A stretch of DNA of 64,000 nt, taken from NCBI RefSeq assembly GCF_002245655.1, contig NZ_NOIH01000003.1, positions 496,001 through 560,000 on the forward strand. Reading direction: 5' to 3'. Numbering within the stretch: the first letter of the stretch is position 1; each line of letters opens with the position of its first letter. Of the stretch, positions 31,997 through 44,084 are shown piece after piece. Source of the DNA: Thauera propionica (GTDB lineage Bacteria > Pseudomonadota > Gammaproteobacteria > Burkholderiales > Rhodocyclaceae). The position numbers were made by a program, and so were the translations under genes. The notes under the pieces were generated by a model. That model was not told where the DNA came from and made no database searches. It worked only from the letters and a program-made list of their open reading frames with translations.

Positions 31997-32986
31997 ATGC
32001 TCAACAAGCTCCTGCTCTCGCTGACGATCGCCGCTGGCGGTCTTTCACTGGCCCTGCCGGTGTCTGCGAACACCCTTCCTGCGCCGGGTGCCGCCCAGGC
32101 GCAACCCGCCGTGGCCCTCCTCGCGCCGCTGCTTGCGCCCGCCGACCTGCAGCCGCTGCTGGGTCAGCCGGACGTGCGCATCCTCGATATCCGCACTGAC
32201 AAGGACTACGCCCAGGGCCACATCCCCGGCGCGATCAACACGCCCTACGGCAAGTTCCGTGGGCCGAAGGACAACGCCGGCCAGCTCGTGCCCGAAGCCG
32301 CGCTCACCGAAGTGCTACGCAAGGCCGGCATCGACCGGAACACCCACGTGATCGTGGTGCATGGCGGCGCCGATCACACCGACTTCGGCGCGGCGGCCCG
32401 TGTGTACTGGACGCTGAAGGTCGGCGGGCTGACCCGCCTGTCCATCCTCGACGGCGGCACCAAGCTGTGGCAAAGCCGCGGCGGCGCCCTCGACAAGGCG
32501 GTGCCGACGGTCGCGCCCAGCCAGTTCACCTATCGCTATGACGAGGCCCAGGTCGTGACCAGCGAGGAGCTGGCGACGGCCGTGCAATCGTCTTCGGCGC
32601 CGCTGCTGGTCGACGCCCGCCCGCCCCGCTTCTATGCCGGCGAGGCCCGTGTCGATGCGGCGGCCCGCTACGGCACCCTGCCCGGCGCGCAGTCCTTCGA
32701 CAACGCCCAGTTCTTCGTCAAGGGCGGCACGACGCTGAAGCCGGCGGCGGAGCTGAAGTCGCTGGTCGCGCAGTCCGGCGCGGCGGCTGGCCCGGCCGTG
32801 TCCTTCTGCAACACCGGCCACTGGGCGGCCACCAACTGGTTCGTGATGTCCGAGATCGCCGGCAACACCGCGGTGAAGCTCTACCCGGCGTCGATGGTCG
32901 AGTGGAGCAAGGCCGAGCTGCCGATGCAGAACCAGCCCTCGCGCGTCGCCGCGCTGGTGCAGGACATCAAGCGCGCCTTCGAGTAA
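31997..32986 (+). CDS. Periplasmic two-domain rhodanese (thiosulfate sulfurtransferase-like)
   Basis: The 329-residue protein has a signal peptide (about residues 1-25, ending VSANT) and two rhodanese domains (about 50-170 and 185-325). The first contains ILDIRTDKDYAQGHIPGAIN and no active cysteine. The second has the catalytic cysteine C271 in VSFCNTGHWAATNWFV. Rhodaneses carry sulfane sulfur as cysteine persulfide. The gene begins a cassette with a YeeE/YedE transporter 22 bases downstream, so it probably transfers sulfur from an imported or periplasmic thiosulfate-like donor. A GGAGAA ribosome site fixes the ATG at 31997; the open frame upstream is not family-like. Confidence 0.9.
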   Translation: MLNKLLLSLTIAAGGLSLALPVSANTLPAPGAAQAQPAVALLAPLLAPADLQPLLGQPDVRILDIRTDKDYAQGHIPGAINTPYGKFRGPKDNAGQLVPEAALTEVLRKAGIDRNTHVIVVHGGADHTDFGAAARVYWTLKVGGLTRLSILDGGTKLWQSRGGALDKAVPTVAPSQFTYRYDEAQVVTSEELATAVQSSSAPLLVDARPPRFYAGEARVDAAARYGTLPGAQSFDNAQFFVKGGTTLKPAAELKSLVAQSGAAAGPAVSFCNTGHWAATNWFVMSEIAGNTAVKLYPASMVEWSKAELPMQNQPSRVAALVQDIKRAFE

Positions 32987-33008
32987 GCCACGGGTCGGGA
33001 CGGTTCCA

Positions 33009-34181
33009 ATGCGCTGGTTTACCCGTTTGTTCCTCGTCGTCGGCGGACTGGCCGGCGTGCTGGCGGTGATGCTCGCCGCCGGCGTGCGCCAGGGCCTGCT
33101 GGCGCTGCTCGGCATCGGCTTCGGCGCCGTGCTGCAGGGCGCGCGCTTCGGCTTCACCACCGGCTGGCGTGACTTCATCGAGCGTCGCGACCCGCAGGGC
33201 CTGTGGGCGCAGATGCTGCTGATGGTGCTTGCCGCTGCAGTCAGTCTGCCGCTGATCGCCGGCAGCGGAGGCGAGCTGGTCGGTGCGGTGGCGCCGCTGA
33301 CGATCAGCCTGGTGCTGGGCGCCTTCCTGTTCGGCGCGGCGATGCAGCTGGCCGACGGTTGCGGTTCGGGCACGCTGTACAAGGCCGGTGCGGGCGCACC
33401 GCTGTCCTTCGCCGTGCTGCCGACCTTCGCCCTCGGCAGCTTCGTCGGCGCCTCGCACCAGCCGGGCTGGATCGCGCTCGGCGGCCTGCCGGCAGTCGAC
33501 CTGCTGGCCTTCGGCTGGCCGGTCGCGCTGGCGATCACGGTCCTCGCCTGCGGCCTGGTGGCCTGGCTGGCCGGCCGCGCGGCACAGCGCACTCCCGCCT
33601 CGCCGCAGGCGGCTGCCATGCAGTCGGTCCGCACCGCCACGGCGAGCTTCGTGGCCGCTCCGGTCGCCGCAGCACCGCGCGCGGCGGCGGGCTGGTCCCG
33701 GCGCTGGTGGCTGGGTGCGCTGCTGCTGGCGGCCCTGTACGGCCTGCACCTGATCGTCGCCGGGCAGCCCTGGGGCATCGTCTACGGCATCGGCGTGTGG
33801 GGCGCGAAGATCGCCACCGCGCTGGGCTGGAGTGCCGTCGGCGATCCTTTCTGGGGCGTCGATCCGCACGCTGTACGCCTGGCGGAACCGCTGCTGGCGG
33901 ACGTGACTTCGGTGACCAACCTCGGTCTGATCTACGGTGCCCTGGCCGCCTCGCGCTGGAACGGCCCGGCCGACTTCAAGGTCCCGTCCTCGCGCCGCCT
34001 GATTGCCGCCTGCATCGCTGGCCTGGTGATGGGCTACAGCTCGCGCATGGCCTTCGGCTGCAACGTCGGCGCCTACCTCGGCGGCATCGCGTCGGCCAGC
34101 CTGCATGGCTGGGTGTGGTTCGCGCTCGCGTTCGCGGGCTCGATGCTCGGCGTGCGCATTCGCCAGCGAATCGGCGGCTGA
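33009..34181 (+). CDS. YeeE/YedE-family sulfur-compound transporter
   Basis: The 390-residue protein has two YeeE/YedE repeats with about ten membrane segments in total. Conserved cysteines sit at the equivalent position of each half: C118 in LADGCGSGTLYKAG and C351 in MAFGCNVGAYLGG. In the characterised relative YeeE/TsuA, such cysteines relay thiosulfate through the membrane. Placement after a periplasmic rhodanese supports uptake of thiosulfate or another sulfane-sulfur compound (inference). A 55-residue membrane protein gene follows, with its ribosome site overlapping the stop codon. Confidence 0.88.
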   Translation: MRWFTRLFLVVGGLAGVLAVMLAAGVRQGLLALLGIGFGAVLQGARFGFTTGWRDFIERRDPQGLWAQMLLMVLAAAVSLPLIAGSGGELVGAVAPLTISLVLGAFLFGAAMQLADGCGSGTLYKAGAGAPLSFAVLPTFALGSFVGASHQPGWIALGGLPAVDLLAFGWPVALAITVLACGLVAWLAGRAAQRTPASPQAAAMQSVRTATASFVAAPVAAAPRAAAGWSRRWWLGALLLAALYGLHLIVAGQPWGIVYGIGVWGAKIATALGWSAVGDPFWGVDPHAVRLAEPLLADVTSVTNLGLIYGALAASRWNGPADFKVPSSRRLIAACIAGLVMGYSSRMAFGCNVGAYLGGIASASLHGWVWFALAFAGSMLGVRIRQRIGG

Positions 34182-34190
34182 GGAGACGAC

Positions 34191-34358
34191 ATGGACAACA
34201 AGAAGCTCTTCCGCCTCGCCACCGCCGTGTTCTGGCTGTTCGTACTGGCCCTGGTGGCGATGGACACCGCCAGCACCGGCGGCGTGCGTGTGGAACCGCC
34301 CCCGATCGCGCTCGGCAGCGGCCAGGCGGCTTCCGGCGGGCACTGCTCGGGACGCTGA
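34191..34358 (+). CDS. Small membrane protein (55 residues) of the rhodanese-YeeE cassette
   Basis: The frame starts MDNKKLFRLATAVFWLFVLALVAMDTA and ends SGGHCSGR. It has a positively charged N-terminus, one membrane segment (about residues 9-24) and a glycine/proline-rich tail with a single cysteine (C52) probably outside the cytoplasm. An excellent GAGGAGA ribosome site overlaps the yeeE stop codon, eight to nine bases before the ATG, arguing for real, coupled translation. It is too short for many gene finders. Its function is unknown; the cysteine suggests a part in sulfur relay or transporter assembly (speculation). Confidence 0.72.
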   Translation: MDNKKLFRLATAVFWLFVLALVAMDTASTGGVRVEPPPIALGSGQAASGGHCSGR

Positions 34359-34532
34359 TCCCGCCTGCGTCGGCATGCCATCCGGCTTCGCCGACGCTGC
34401 ACCCGACGCAGGATCCTGCTTGAACCTGCAATGGAAGTCGCGTGATACTCCGCATTGTGCGGCGCAACAATCCGGCCGGCGCGGCCCGTGCCGGCCGCCC
34501 CTGCGACGCACTTGAATGCGGAGGATCCTGCG

Positions 34533-35582
34533 ATGCCGAAACTGCCATGGCCCAGGCGCAGCAGCCCGCCCCACCCCCTGCTCAGCCTCGCGCTGCAGGG
34601 CGGCGGCGCGCATGGCGCCTACACATGGGGCGTGCTCGACCGCCTGCTCGAAGCCGGGCTGGACCTCGAGGGCATCAGCGGCACCAGCGCCGGTGCGATG
34701 AACGCCGTTGCCCTCGCCCAGGGCTGGACCGAGGGCGGTGCAGAAGGCGCGCGCGCAGCCCTGGCCCGCTTCTGGCAGGCGGTGGGCGACAGCGTGCCCT
34801 TCCATCTCGAGTTGCTGCACACGCTCAATCCGGCCAACGACGGCGCCCTGCCCGCACCGATGAACATGCTGGTCGGCCTCACGCGCATGTTCTCGCCCTA
34901 CCAGTTCAATCCCTTCGAGCTCAATCCGCTGCGTGACGTCGTCCGTGCCCAGTTCGACTTCGAGCGCCTGCGGCGCGACTGTCCGCTGAAGCTGTTCATC
35001 GCTGCCACCGCGGTGCGCACGGGCAAGGTGCGCCTGTTCCACACCGCCGAGCTCAGCGAGGCCGCGCTGCTGGCGTCGGCCTGCCTGCCGACACTGCACC
35101 ACGCGGTGGAGATCGACGGCGAGTTCTACTGGGACGGCGGCTTCACCGCCAACCCGGCGATCTACCCGCTGCTGTACGAGTGCGACACACCCGACATCCT
35201 GATGGTGCTGCTGAACCCGCTGCAGCGCGACAACGCACCGCGCAGTGCCGACGACATCGCCGCGCGCAGCATGGAGCTGGGCTTCTCCACTACCTTCCTG
35301 CGCGAGATGCGCATGATCGCGCACGCCCGGCACCATATCCGCGAGACGTCCTCGTTCTGGCCGCTGGGGCGCTTCGAGCGCAAGCTGCTGCGCCAGCGCT
35401 TCCATCTGATCGAGGCGCGCGAGCTCGGGGAGGTGCACGGCGCCAGCAAGCTCAACGCCACCAGTACCTTCCTCGGCCAGTTGCACGAATTCGGCCGCGC
35501 CGCGGCCGATGCCTGGCTGGGCCGGCACCGCAGCGCCGTCGGCCAGCGCGAGACCGTCGATGTCGCGGGCTTGTTCCTGTAG
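34533..35582 (+). CDS. Patatin-like phospholipase
   Basis: From the ATG at 34533 the protein has 349 residues. It shows the patatin oxyanion-hole motif LALQGGGAHGAYTWG, the nucleophile elbow GISGTSAGAM (S52) and the catalytic aspartate D201 in YWDGGFTANPAIYPL, so the Ser-Asp dyad is complete. Such enzymes hydrolyse membrane lipids; there is no signal peptide, so it is cytoplasmic or membrane-associated. GGAGG at 34520-34524 supports this start over an in-frame one at 34455. The C-terminal part (SFWPLGRFERKLLRQRFHLIEARE) is typical of the bacterial DUF3734-like group. Confidence 0.92.
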   Translation: MPKLPWPRRSSPPHPLLSLALQGGGAHGAYTWGVLDRLLEAGLDLEGISGTSAGAMNAVALAQGWTEGGAEGARAALARFWQAVGDSVPFHLELLHTLNPANDGALPAPMNMLVGLTRMFSPYQFNPFELNPLRDVVRAQFDFERLRRDCPLKLFIAATAVRTGKVRLFHTAELSEAALLASACLPTLHHAVEIDGEFYWDGGFTANPAIYPLLYECDTPDILMVLLNPLQRDNAPRSADDIAARSMELGFSTTFLREMRMIAHARHHIRETSSFWPLGRFERKLLRQRFHLIEARELGEVHGASKLNATSTFLGQLHEFGRAAADAWLGRHRSAVGQRETVDVAGLFL

Positions 35583-35593
35583 GCGCGGCCGGC

Positions 35594-37735
35594 TCAGTCG
35601 CCCTTGGCCGCGATGAGGCCGCCACCGTCCAGCAGACGTGCGAAGTCGGCCTCCGGCAGCGGGCGCGAGAACAGGTATCCCTGGAACTCGTCGCAGCCCT
35701 GGAAGCGCAGGAAATCGAACTGCGCCGGGTTCTCGACGCCTTCCGCGACCACCGTCTTGCGCAGGCTCTGACCCAGCGAGATCACTGCGCGCGCAATCAT
35801 CGCCATCTCGTCCTGCTGCTCGATGCCGACGACCAGCGAGCGGTCGATCTTGATGGTGTCGAGCGGGAAACGGCGCAGGTAGCTGAGCGACGAATAGCCG
35901 GTGCCGAAATCATCCATCGCCAGGCTCAGGCCAAGCGCCTTGAACGCGCGGAAGATGCTGACGGCCAGCTCGTCGTCGCCGAGGAAGACCGTTTCCGTCA
36001 CCTCGAGCTCGACCTGCGACGCCGGCAGCCCCGCGTCGCACAACAGGCCGGATACATGGGCGACGATGTCCTGGCTCAGGAAAAGGCGCGGCGACAGGTT
36101 CACCGCCAGACGCAGCGGCTGGTCGCGGCCCTGGTTCCAGCGCCGTGCGGCCGCGAAGGCGCGACGCAGGATGCAGGTCGTCAGCGGCAGGATCAGCCCG
36201 CATTCCTCGGCGATCGGGATGAAGCGGTCCGGCCGGATGTCGCCCAGTGCGGGATGGAACCAGCGCGCCAGCGCCTCCATGCCCACGATGCGGCGGCGGT
36301 GGTCGAGCTTGGGCTGGTAGTGCACCTCGAACTCGTCGCGCTCGATCGCGACCCGCATCGCCGCCTCCAGCGTCAGGCGTTCCTCGGCGACGTTGTTGAG
36401 GGCGCGCGTGAAGAACTGGAAGTTGTTGCGGCCGCGGCTCTTGGCCGCGTACATGGCCACGTCGGCGTGCTTGAGCAGGCTGTCGGCATCGTCGCCGTCG
36501 TCCGGGTACATCGCCACGCCCAGGCTCGCCCCCGCCTGCAGCTCGCGCCCGGCGAGCGCGGCCGGACGGCCGATGTCCTGCAGCACACGCTCGAGGGTCG
36601 AAATCACGCTGCCCAGATGCTCATGGTCGTTCAGCACCAGCACGAACTCGTCGCCGCCCAGCCGCCCCACGGTGTCCGAGCTGCGGATGCTGGCATTGAG
36701 CCGGCCCGCGATCTCGACCAGCAGCTCGTCGCCGGTCGCGTGGCCGAGGCTGTCGTTGATGAACTTGAAGCCGTCGAGGTCGATGAACACCAGCGCCAGC
36801 ATGCAGCCGCGCCGCGCCGCGCGGGCGATGCCCTGTTCGATGCGGTCGCGCAGCAGGTTGCGGTTGGGCAGCCCGGTGAGCTGGTCGTGGTTGGCCTGGC
36901 GCTCGAGCTGGGCCTCGTAGTTGCGCCGCTCGGAGATGTCCTGCACCGTGCCCTCGTAGCAGATCAGACGGCCGTCGCTGCCGCGCACGATGTGCGCGTT
37001 CTCCGATATCCAGATGCGCGAGCCGTCGCGGCGATAGACCTCGGACTCGAAGTTGCGCACTTCGCCGTGCGTCTCCATCAGCCGGCGGAAAGCAGCCCGC
37101 CGGCCGGGCTCGACATACAGCCGGCGGTCGAGCTCGGACAGGTCGGCGATCAGCTCGGCCGGGCTCGCATAGCCGTAGAGCCTCGCCAGCGCCGGGTTGG
37201 CCGCCAGGTAGCGCCCTTCCGGCGTGGTCTGGAAGATGCCCTCGGACGCGTGTTCGAAGATGTGGCGGTAGCGCAGTTCGGCATGCTCGAGCGCGGCCAC
37301 CATCGCGCGATGTTCGGTGATGTCCTCGACGAAGCCCTCGATCACGATGCGGCCGCTCTCGTCCGGCACCGGGATGCCACGCTCGAGCACCCACTTGGTG
37401 TCGCCCTCTCGCGTACGGATGCGGTATTCCACGGCAAAGCGCCGGGCACTGCGCACCGCGGCCTCGATTTCGCCACGCACCCGCTGGCGGTCGCACGGAT
37501 CGGTAACGGCCTCCCAGGACAAGGCGTTCGCCCCCACCAGCACGTCGGCCGGATAGCCGGTCAGGGCGCGGCAGCCCTGGCTGACGAAGACCATCGTCCA
37601 GTCGCGGTCGAGGTGACAGCGATAGGCCATGCCATCGAGGTTGTTGATCAGCGTGTCGAGAACGCGGGCGCGGTCGACACGGGTGCTGGCGAGCAGGCTG
37701 GTGCGCAGGCGCGGAATCGATCGGGCGGACAGCAT
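35594..37735 (-). CDS. PAS-PAS-GGDEF-EAL c-di-GMP signalling protein
   Basis: From the ATG at 37735 the protein has 713 residues, with no membrane segment. Two PAS domains (about 25-145 and 150-275) with PAC tails (VIEGFVEDITEHRA, YEGTVQDISERRN) precede a GGDEF domain (about 285-445, RLGGDEFVLV intact) and an EAL domain (about 455-705). The latter has GMEALARWFHP, LEVTETVFL, MDDFGTGYSSL and KIDRSLV. Both synthase and phosphodiesterase motifs are intact, so either activity is possible. The frame extends upstream to 37825, but that segment is unlike PAS. Confidence 0.93.
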   Translation of the reverse strand: MLSARSIPRLRTSLLASTRVDRARVLDTLINNLDGMAYRCHLDRDWTMVFVSQGCRALTGYPADVLVGANALSWEAVTDPCDRQRVRGEIEAAVRSARRFAVEYRIRTREGDTKWVLERGIPVPDESGRIVIEGFVEDITEHRAMVAALEHAELRYRHIFEHASEGIFQTTPEGRYLAANPALARLYGYASPAELIADLSELDRRLYVEPGRRAAFRRLMETHGEVRNFESEVYRRDGSRIWISENAHIVRGSDGRLICYEGTVQDISERRNYEAQLERQANHDQLTGLPNRNLLRDRIEQGIARAARRGCMLALVFIDLDGFKFINDSLGHATGDELLVEIAGRLNASIRSSDTVGRLGGDEFVLVLNDHEHLGSVISTLERVLQDIGRPAALAGRELQAGASLGVAMYPDDGDDADSLLKHADVAMYAAKSRGRNNFQFFTRALNNVAEERLTLEAAMRVAIERDEFEVHYQPKLDHRRRIVGMEALARWFHPALGDIRPDRFIPIAEECGLILPLTTCILRRAFAAARRWNQGRDQPLRLAVNLSPRLFLSQDIVAHVSGLLCDAGLPASQVELEVTETVFLGDDELAVSIFRAFKALGLSLAMDDFGTGYSSLSYLRRFPLDTIKIDRSLVVGIEQQDEMAMIARAVISLGQSLRKTVVAEGVENPAQFDFLRFQGCDEFQGYLFSRPLPEADFARLLDGGGLIAAKGD

Positions 37736-37954
37736 GGGCGGGGCGAGTAAGGGCGACCGAGGGACAACGCAAAATCCGTGCCGCTGGCAGGCGCCCCGCG
37801 CGCCGGGCCGCGGCTGCGCGCACAAGGGTGCCGCCGCACCAGCGCAAGGCGGACGGCCCGGGCGCCGGCGTCAAATTGGTGCATCCGCACCGCAACGACG
37901 CCAACGCAAGAGCGGCGGAGCCCGGCCGCGTCGCGCCCCGCCGTCTTCGCGCGC

Positions 37955-39220
37955 TCAGCCCGGCGGCAGGAAGGCCGCAAAGGCCGCCGGCAGCGGCGCG
38001 TTCTCCAGGCTACGCTGGGTGAACAGGAAGCGGCCATCGCAGACGAAGCCGAGGTCGGCCCAATCGACCGCGTTGAGCGCATCGCGCAAGGCTTCGACAT
38101 CCACATCGGGCCGACGCGGAAACACCGCCATCACCGCGCCGTCGTAGTCGGTGCAGTCGTGGACGAAGAAGGGCCGCGCCGCGCGCGTCTTGCCATTCAC
38201 ATACACCCGCGGCTGCGCGCTGCGGTAGTGCATGCGGCCCCACATCCACCAGTTCGACTCGTCGAAGCGCGTCACCTTGCGCTGCAGGAGGCGCGCCTTG
38301 TGCGGCTGCAGCACGGCCGGCGGCGGCTCGCCCGGCTCGAGCCAGATCATGCGCCGGGTCCGGCCGGTGCTGACGGTCGACGAGCACACGAAATCGCGGT
38401 TGCCGTGCACAGCGTCGGCGTACAGGTCGTCCGCGCCGGACACCGCGCCCACCTTCACGAAGGCCACGTCCGACAGGCGCAGCGGATAGTCGCCGCGCGC
38501 GAACATCAGGTGGCCGGCGCATTCGAGGAAGTGGCGGGCTTCCCACGCCGGGACGGCCAGCGCGGCCTCGAGCGCGTTCTCGACGCCGATCTCGCAGTAG
38601 CGCATCGCGCGTTCGCTGCGGCCCTTCTCGAAGCGCCAGATCAGGCAGTTGGGCACGGCATCGGGGAACACCCGCGCATCGCCCAGCTCGATCGCATCGG
38701 TTATGCTGCCCGCCTCCGCCAGCAGGCGGTTGAGTCTGACCGCGGAGGTCGCCTTGAGGAAGTCGCGCGGCGTGATGAAGATCAGTTCGCCGCCCGGCCT
38801 GAGGTGACGCAGGCATTTCTCGATGAAGAACAGGTACAGGTTCGAGCGTCCGTCCAGGCAACGCCCGTGGCGCCCCTGCGCGATCAGTTCGCGCGTCGCC
38901 GCCGGAATGTCCTGGAAGCGGACGTAGGGCGGATTGCCGATGATGGTGTCGAACTGCTCGCGCTCCGGGTAGGCGAAGAAATCGAGCACCTGGGCACCGG
39001 GCGGGCAGTGGTCGGCATCCAGTTCGAGCCCCACCGCATCGGGCAGGTGGCGCAGGAAAGCCCCGTCACCGCAGGACGGCTCGAGCACGCGGCCGCTGTT
39101 GCGGCGCAGGGCCAGCATCGCGCGCACGACCGGCTCGGGGGTGAACACCTGGCCGAGCGCGGCGACGTCTCGCAGGCCGAGCGCGAGCTGGGCGGCAGGG
39201 AGCGGTGTGGTAGTTGGCAT
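37955..39220 (-). CDS. Solitary N6-adenine DNA methyltransferase-like protein (NPPY type)
   Basis: From the ATG at 39220 the protein has 421 residues. It carries [17 protein letters not shown] motif [13 protein letters not shown] (about 45-56) and the catalytic NPPY at residues 96-99 ([13 protein letters not shown]), followed by [31 protein letters not shown]. This order is that of Eco57I/TaqI-type adenine methyltransferases. The C-terminal half (about 230-420) may be target recognition. No restriction gene or specificity subunit is adjacent. An RNA or protein substrate cannot be excluded. Confidence 0.82.
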   Translation of the reverse strand: MPTTTPLPAAQLALGLRDVAALGQVFTPEPVVRAMLALRRNSGRVLEPSCGDGAFLRHLPDAVGLELDADHCPPGAQVLDFFAYPEREQFDTIIGNPPYVRFQDIPAATRELIAQGRHGRCLDGRSNLYLFFIEKCLRHLRPGGELIFITPRDFLKATSAVRLNRLLAEAGSITDAIELGDARVFPDAVPNCLIWRFEKGRSERAMRYCEIGVENALEAALAVPAWEARHFLECAGHLMFARGDYPLRLSDVAFVKVGAVSGADDLYADAVHGNRDFVCSSTVSTGRTRRMIWLEPGEPPPAVLQPHKARLLQRKVTRFDESNWWMWGRMHYRSAQPRVYVNGKTRAARPFFVHDCTDYDGAVMAVFPRRPDVDVEALRDALNAVDWADLGFVCDGRFLFTQRSLENAPLPAAFAAFLPPG

Positions 39221-39401
39221 GGGCCGCGATGTTACCAAGCCAAGAGGGGCCGGAGCGCACAACATGCGGGCCATCGTGGCGGCCGGCCGGACAGGCCATC
39301 GCAGGCCCTGCCGCAGCTGCCTATACTGCAGGGCGGGAGACGCGGCATGCACCGGCGCTCCCTCTGGTCACATCCCCCACGCCCACCACCGAGGAACCCG
39401 C

Positions 39402-40379
<978 letters not shown>

Positions 40380-40385
40380 GCGCCC

Positions 40386-42497
<2,112 letters not shown>

Positions 42498-42587
42498 GGC
42501 TGTAATTATATTCAGCCTGACGGCGCCGCGATAGCGCCCTTCCCGAGCGCCCGGCCGACCGTCCCGTGATCAGTCGCCGCCGCGTGT

Positions 42588-43916
42588 TCAGGCCGCTTCG
42601 CGCAGTGGCATGGTGCGCGCGACGTACTGGCGCGTCAGCGGGCTGTGCGGCCGCGAGCCGAGGCGCTCGGCACACAGCGCACGCGCCAGCGCGACGCGCT
42701 CGCCACGCAGCGCGGCCTCGAGCAGCGTAAGGTCGAGCACGCTGCGTTGGGCGTTGCTGCCGCCGAAGCGATGCGCGATCTCGCGCACGTCACGGATGCG
42801 GCGCACGCAATCCCCGTAGCGCCCAGCGCCGAAGTCCCGCAACGCCAGCGTCAGCGGATGGCCGACATCTCGCGTGAAGGCGACGTTGTCGTCCTGCCCG
42901 GCCATGGCGCTGCGCTGGGCCTCGATCACCGCCTCCACCGCATCGAAGCGCCGCGCACCGACGAAGGCCATCACCGCATGCACGTCGTTGAAGGCATAGC
43001 TGCCCACCGTCGCCAGCGGCCACCAGTCGTCGGCGAGGCTCTCCCAGCGCACACCGACGTCGATGCCGCGCAGATGCAACCGCCACAGCATGGCCGACGC
43101 GTCGATCAGGTTCAGCACCTCGGTCGATCGCGCGCCGCGGATCGGGCCATCGTAGAGTTGCAGCACTTCATCGATCTCGCCGAGTTCGAGGTGATATAGC
43201 GCCAGGTGCCACCAGTTGTGCACATGGAAGAAGCTGTCGGCCGACCAGGCCTCTGTGTCCTGCCGCAGCCAGGCGATGCCGTCGCGCTCGCGGCCCTGCA
43301 TCTCCATCACATGGGCAACCGCATGCCAGGCCCAGCCGTCGCGGCGCTCGAGTTCGACCGCCGCCCGGCCCTCAACCTCCGCACGCGCATAATCGGCGCA
43401 TTCCTCCAGACCGAAGGCGTGCATGCCAAGCAAGACGTGGTAGCCGGGCATGTCCCGCGACCACTCGGGCAGCGCACGCGCAATGCGGTCGCGCAGCATG
43501 CGCGCGTTGCCGACGTAGAAGTCCACCAGGTGACCGGCCTGCAGCGCAAGCAGGTCACGCGGGTGGTCGATGGCGACGTCCTCCAGCACGCGACCGGCGT
43601 GATGCCAGTGGCCATTGACGATGGCGTCGACCGCCTCGGCGTGAGCACGCTCGCGCTCATTGGCGGGCAGCTGGCGCGCGGCGTCCACCTCGGCCCGAGC
43701 GACGGCGATGCCGGCCGGCTCGGTGCCCAGCAGATGCAGGTAGGCACGCAGCAGGCGCGCCATGACGAAATCGGGGCGCAGCGCGATCGCCACGTCGATG
43801 TCGGCCACCGGGTCGCCCACATAACACTGTAGCCCCCGCAAGGCGCGGCGGTAGTGGCCCAGGCTCTCGGTATCGGCGCCGGTGCAGGCAAGACCCAGTT
43901 CGTCGTGGATGCTCAT
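42588..43916 (-). CDS. TTC38-like tetratricopeptide repeat protein
   Basis: The 442-residue protein has repeated alpha-helical pairs over most of its length. The pattern resembles the TTC38/TPR38 family: LRAYLHLLGTEPAGIAVARAEV, LALQAGHLVDFYVGNARMLRDRIARALPEW, GYHVLLGMHAFGLEECADYARAE, AWHAVAHVMEMQGRERDGIAWL, and FFHVHNWWHLALYHLELGEIDEVL. There is no signal peptide. The molecular role of the family in bacteria is not established. It is divergent from an AraC regulator 168 bases away, which may control it. Confidence 0.82.
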   Translation of the reverse strand: MSIHDELGLACTGADTESLGHYRRALRGLQCYVGDPVADIDVAIALRPDFVMARLLRAYLHLLGTEPAGIAVARAEVDAARQLPANERERAHAEAVDAIVNGHWHHAGRVLEDVAIDHPRDLLALQAGHLVDFYVGNARMLRDRIARALPEWSRDMPGYHVLLGMHAFGLEECADYARAEVEGRAAVELERRDGWAWHAVAHVMEMQGRERDGIAWLRQDTEAWSADSFFHVHNWWHLALYHLELGEIDEVLQLYDGPIRGARSTEVLNLIDASAMLWRLHLRGIDVGVRWESLADDWWPLATVGSYAFNDVHAVMAFVGARRFDAVEAVIEAQRSAMAGQDDNVAFTRDVGHPLTLALRDFGAGRYGDCVRRIRDVREIAHRFGGSNAQRSVLDLTLLEAALRGERVALARALCAERLGSRPHSPLTRQYVARTMPLREAA

Positions 43917-44024
43917 CTCGTATCTCCTTTGGGGTTGGGGGTGGCGCCTCTTGTGTCCCGCCCGAATGAGCCCGGCCAGGATGGGCGCGCGGTGCTAAGT
44001 TAAGTCCACGAGGATCCGCCCGAT

Positions 44025-44065
44025 ATGTCCGGAACGCCGGAAGTCTTGACCGCGCCGCCGGACAT
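44025..44065. repeat. Inverted repeat upstream of the AraC-type gene
   Basis: ATGTCCGG (44025-44032) and CCGGACAT (44058-44065) are perfect 8-base arms separated by 25 bases. They end 20 bases before the regulator's start codon. They may be an autoregulatory operator, or a long hairpin in the leader of the AraC-type message. Confidence 0.45.
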
Positions 44066-44084
44066 CGGCCGAGAAGGAAGAAAC

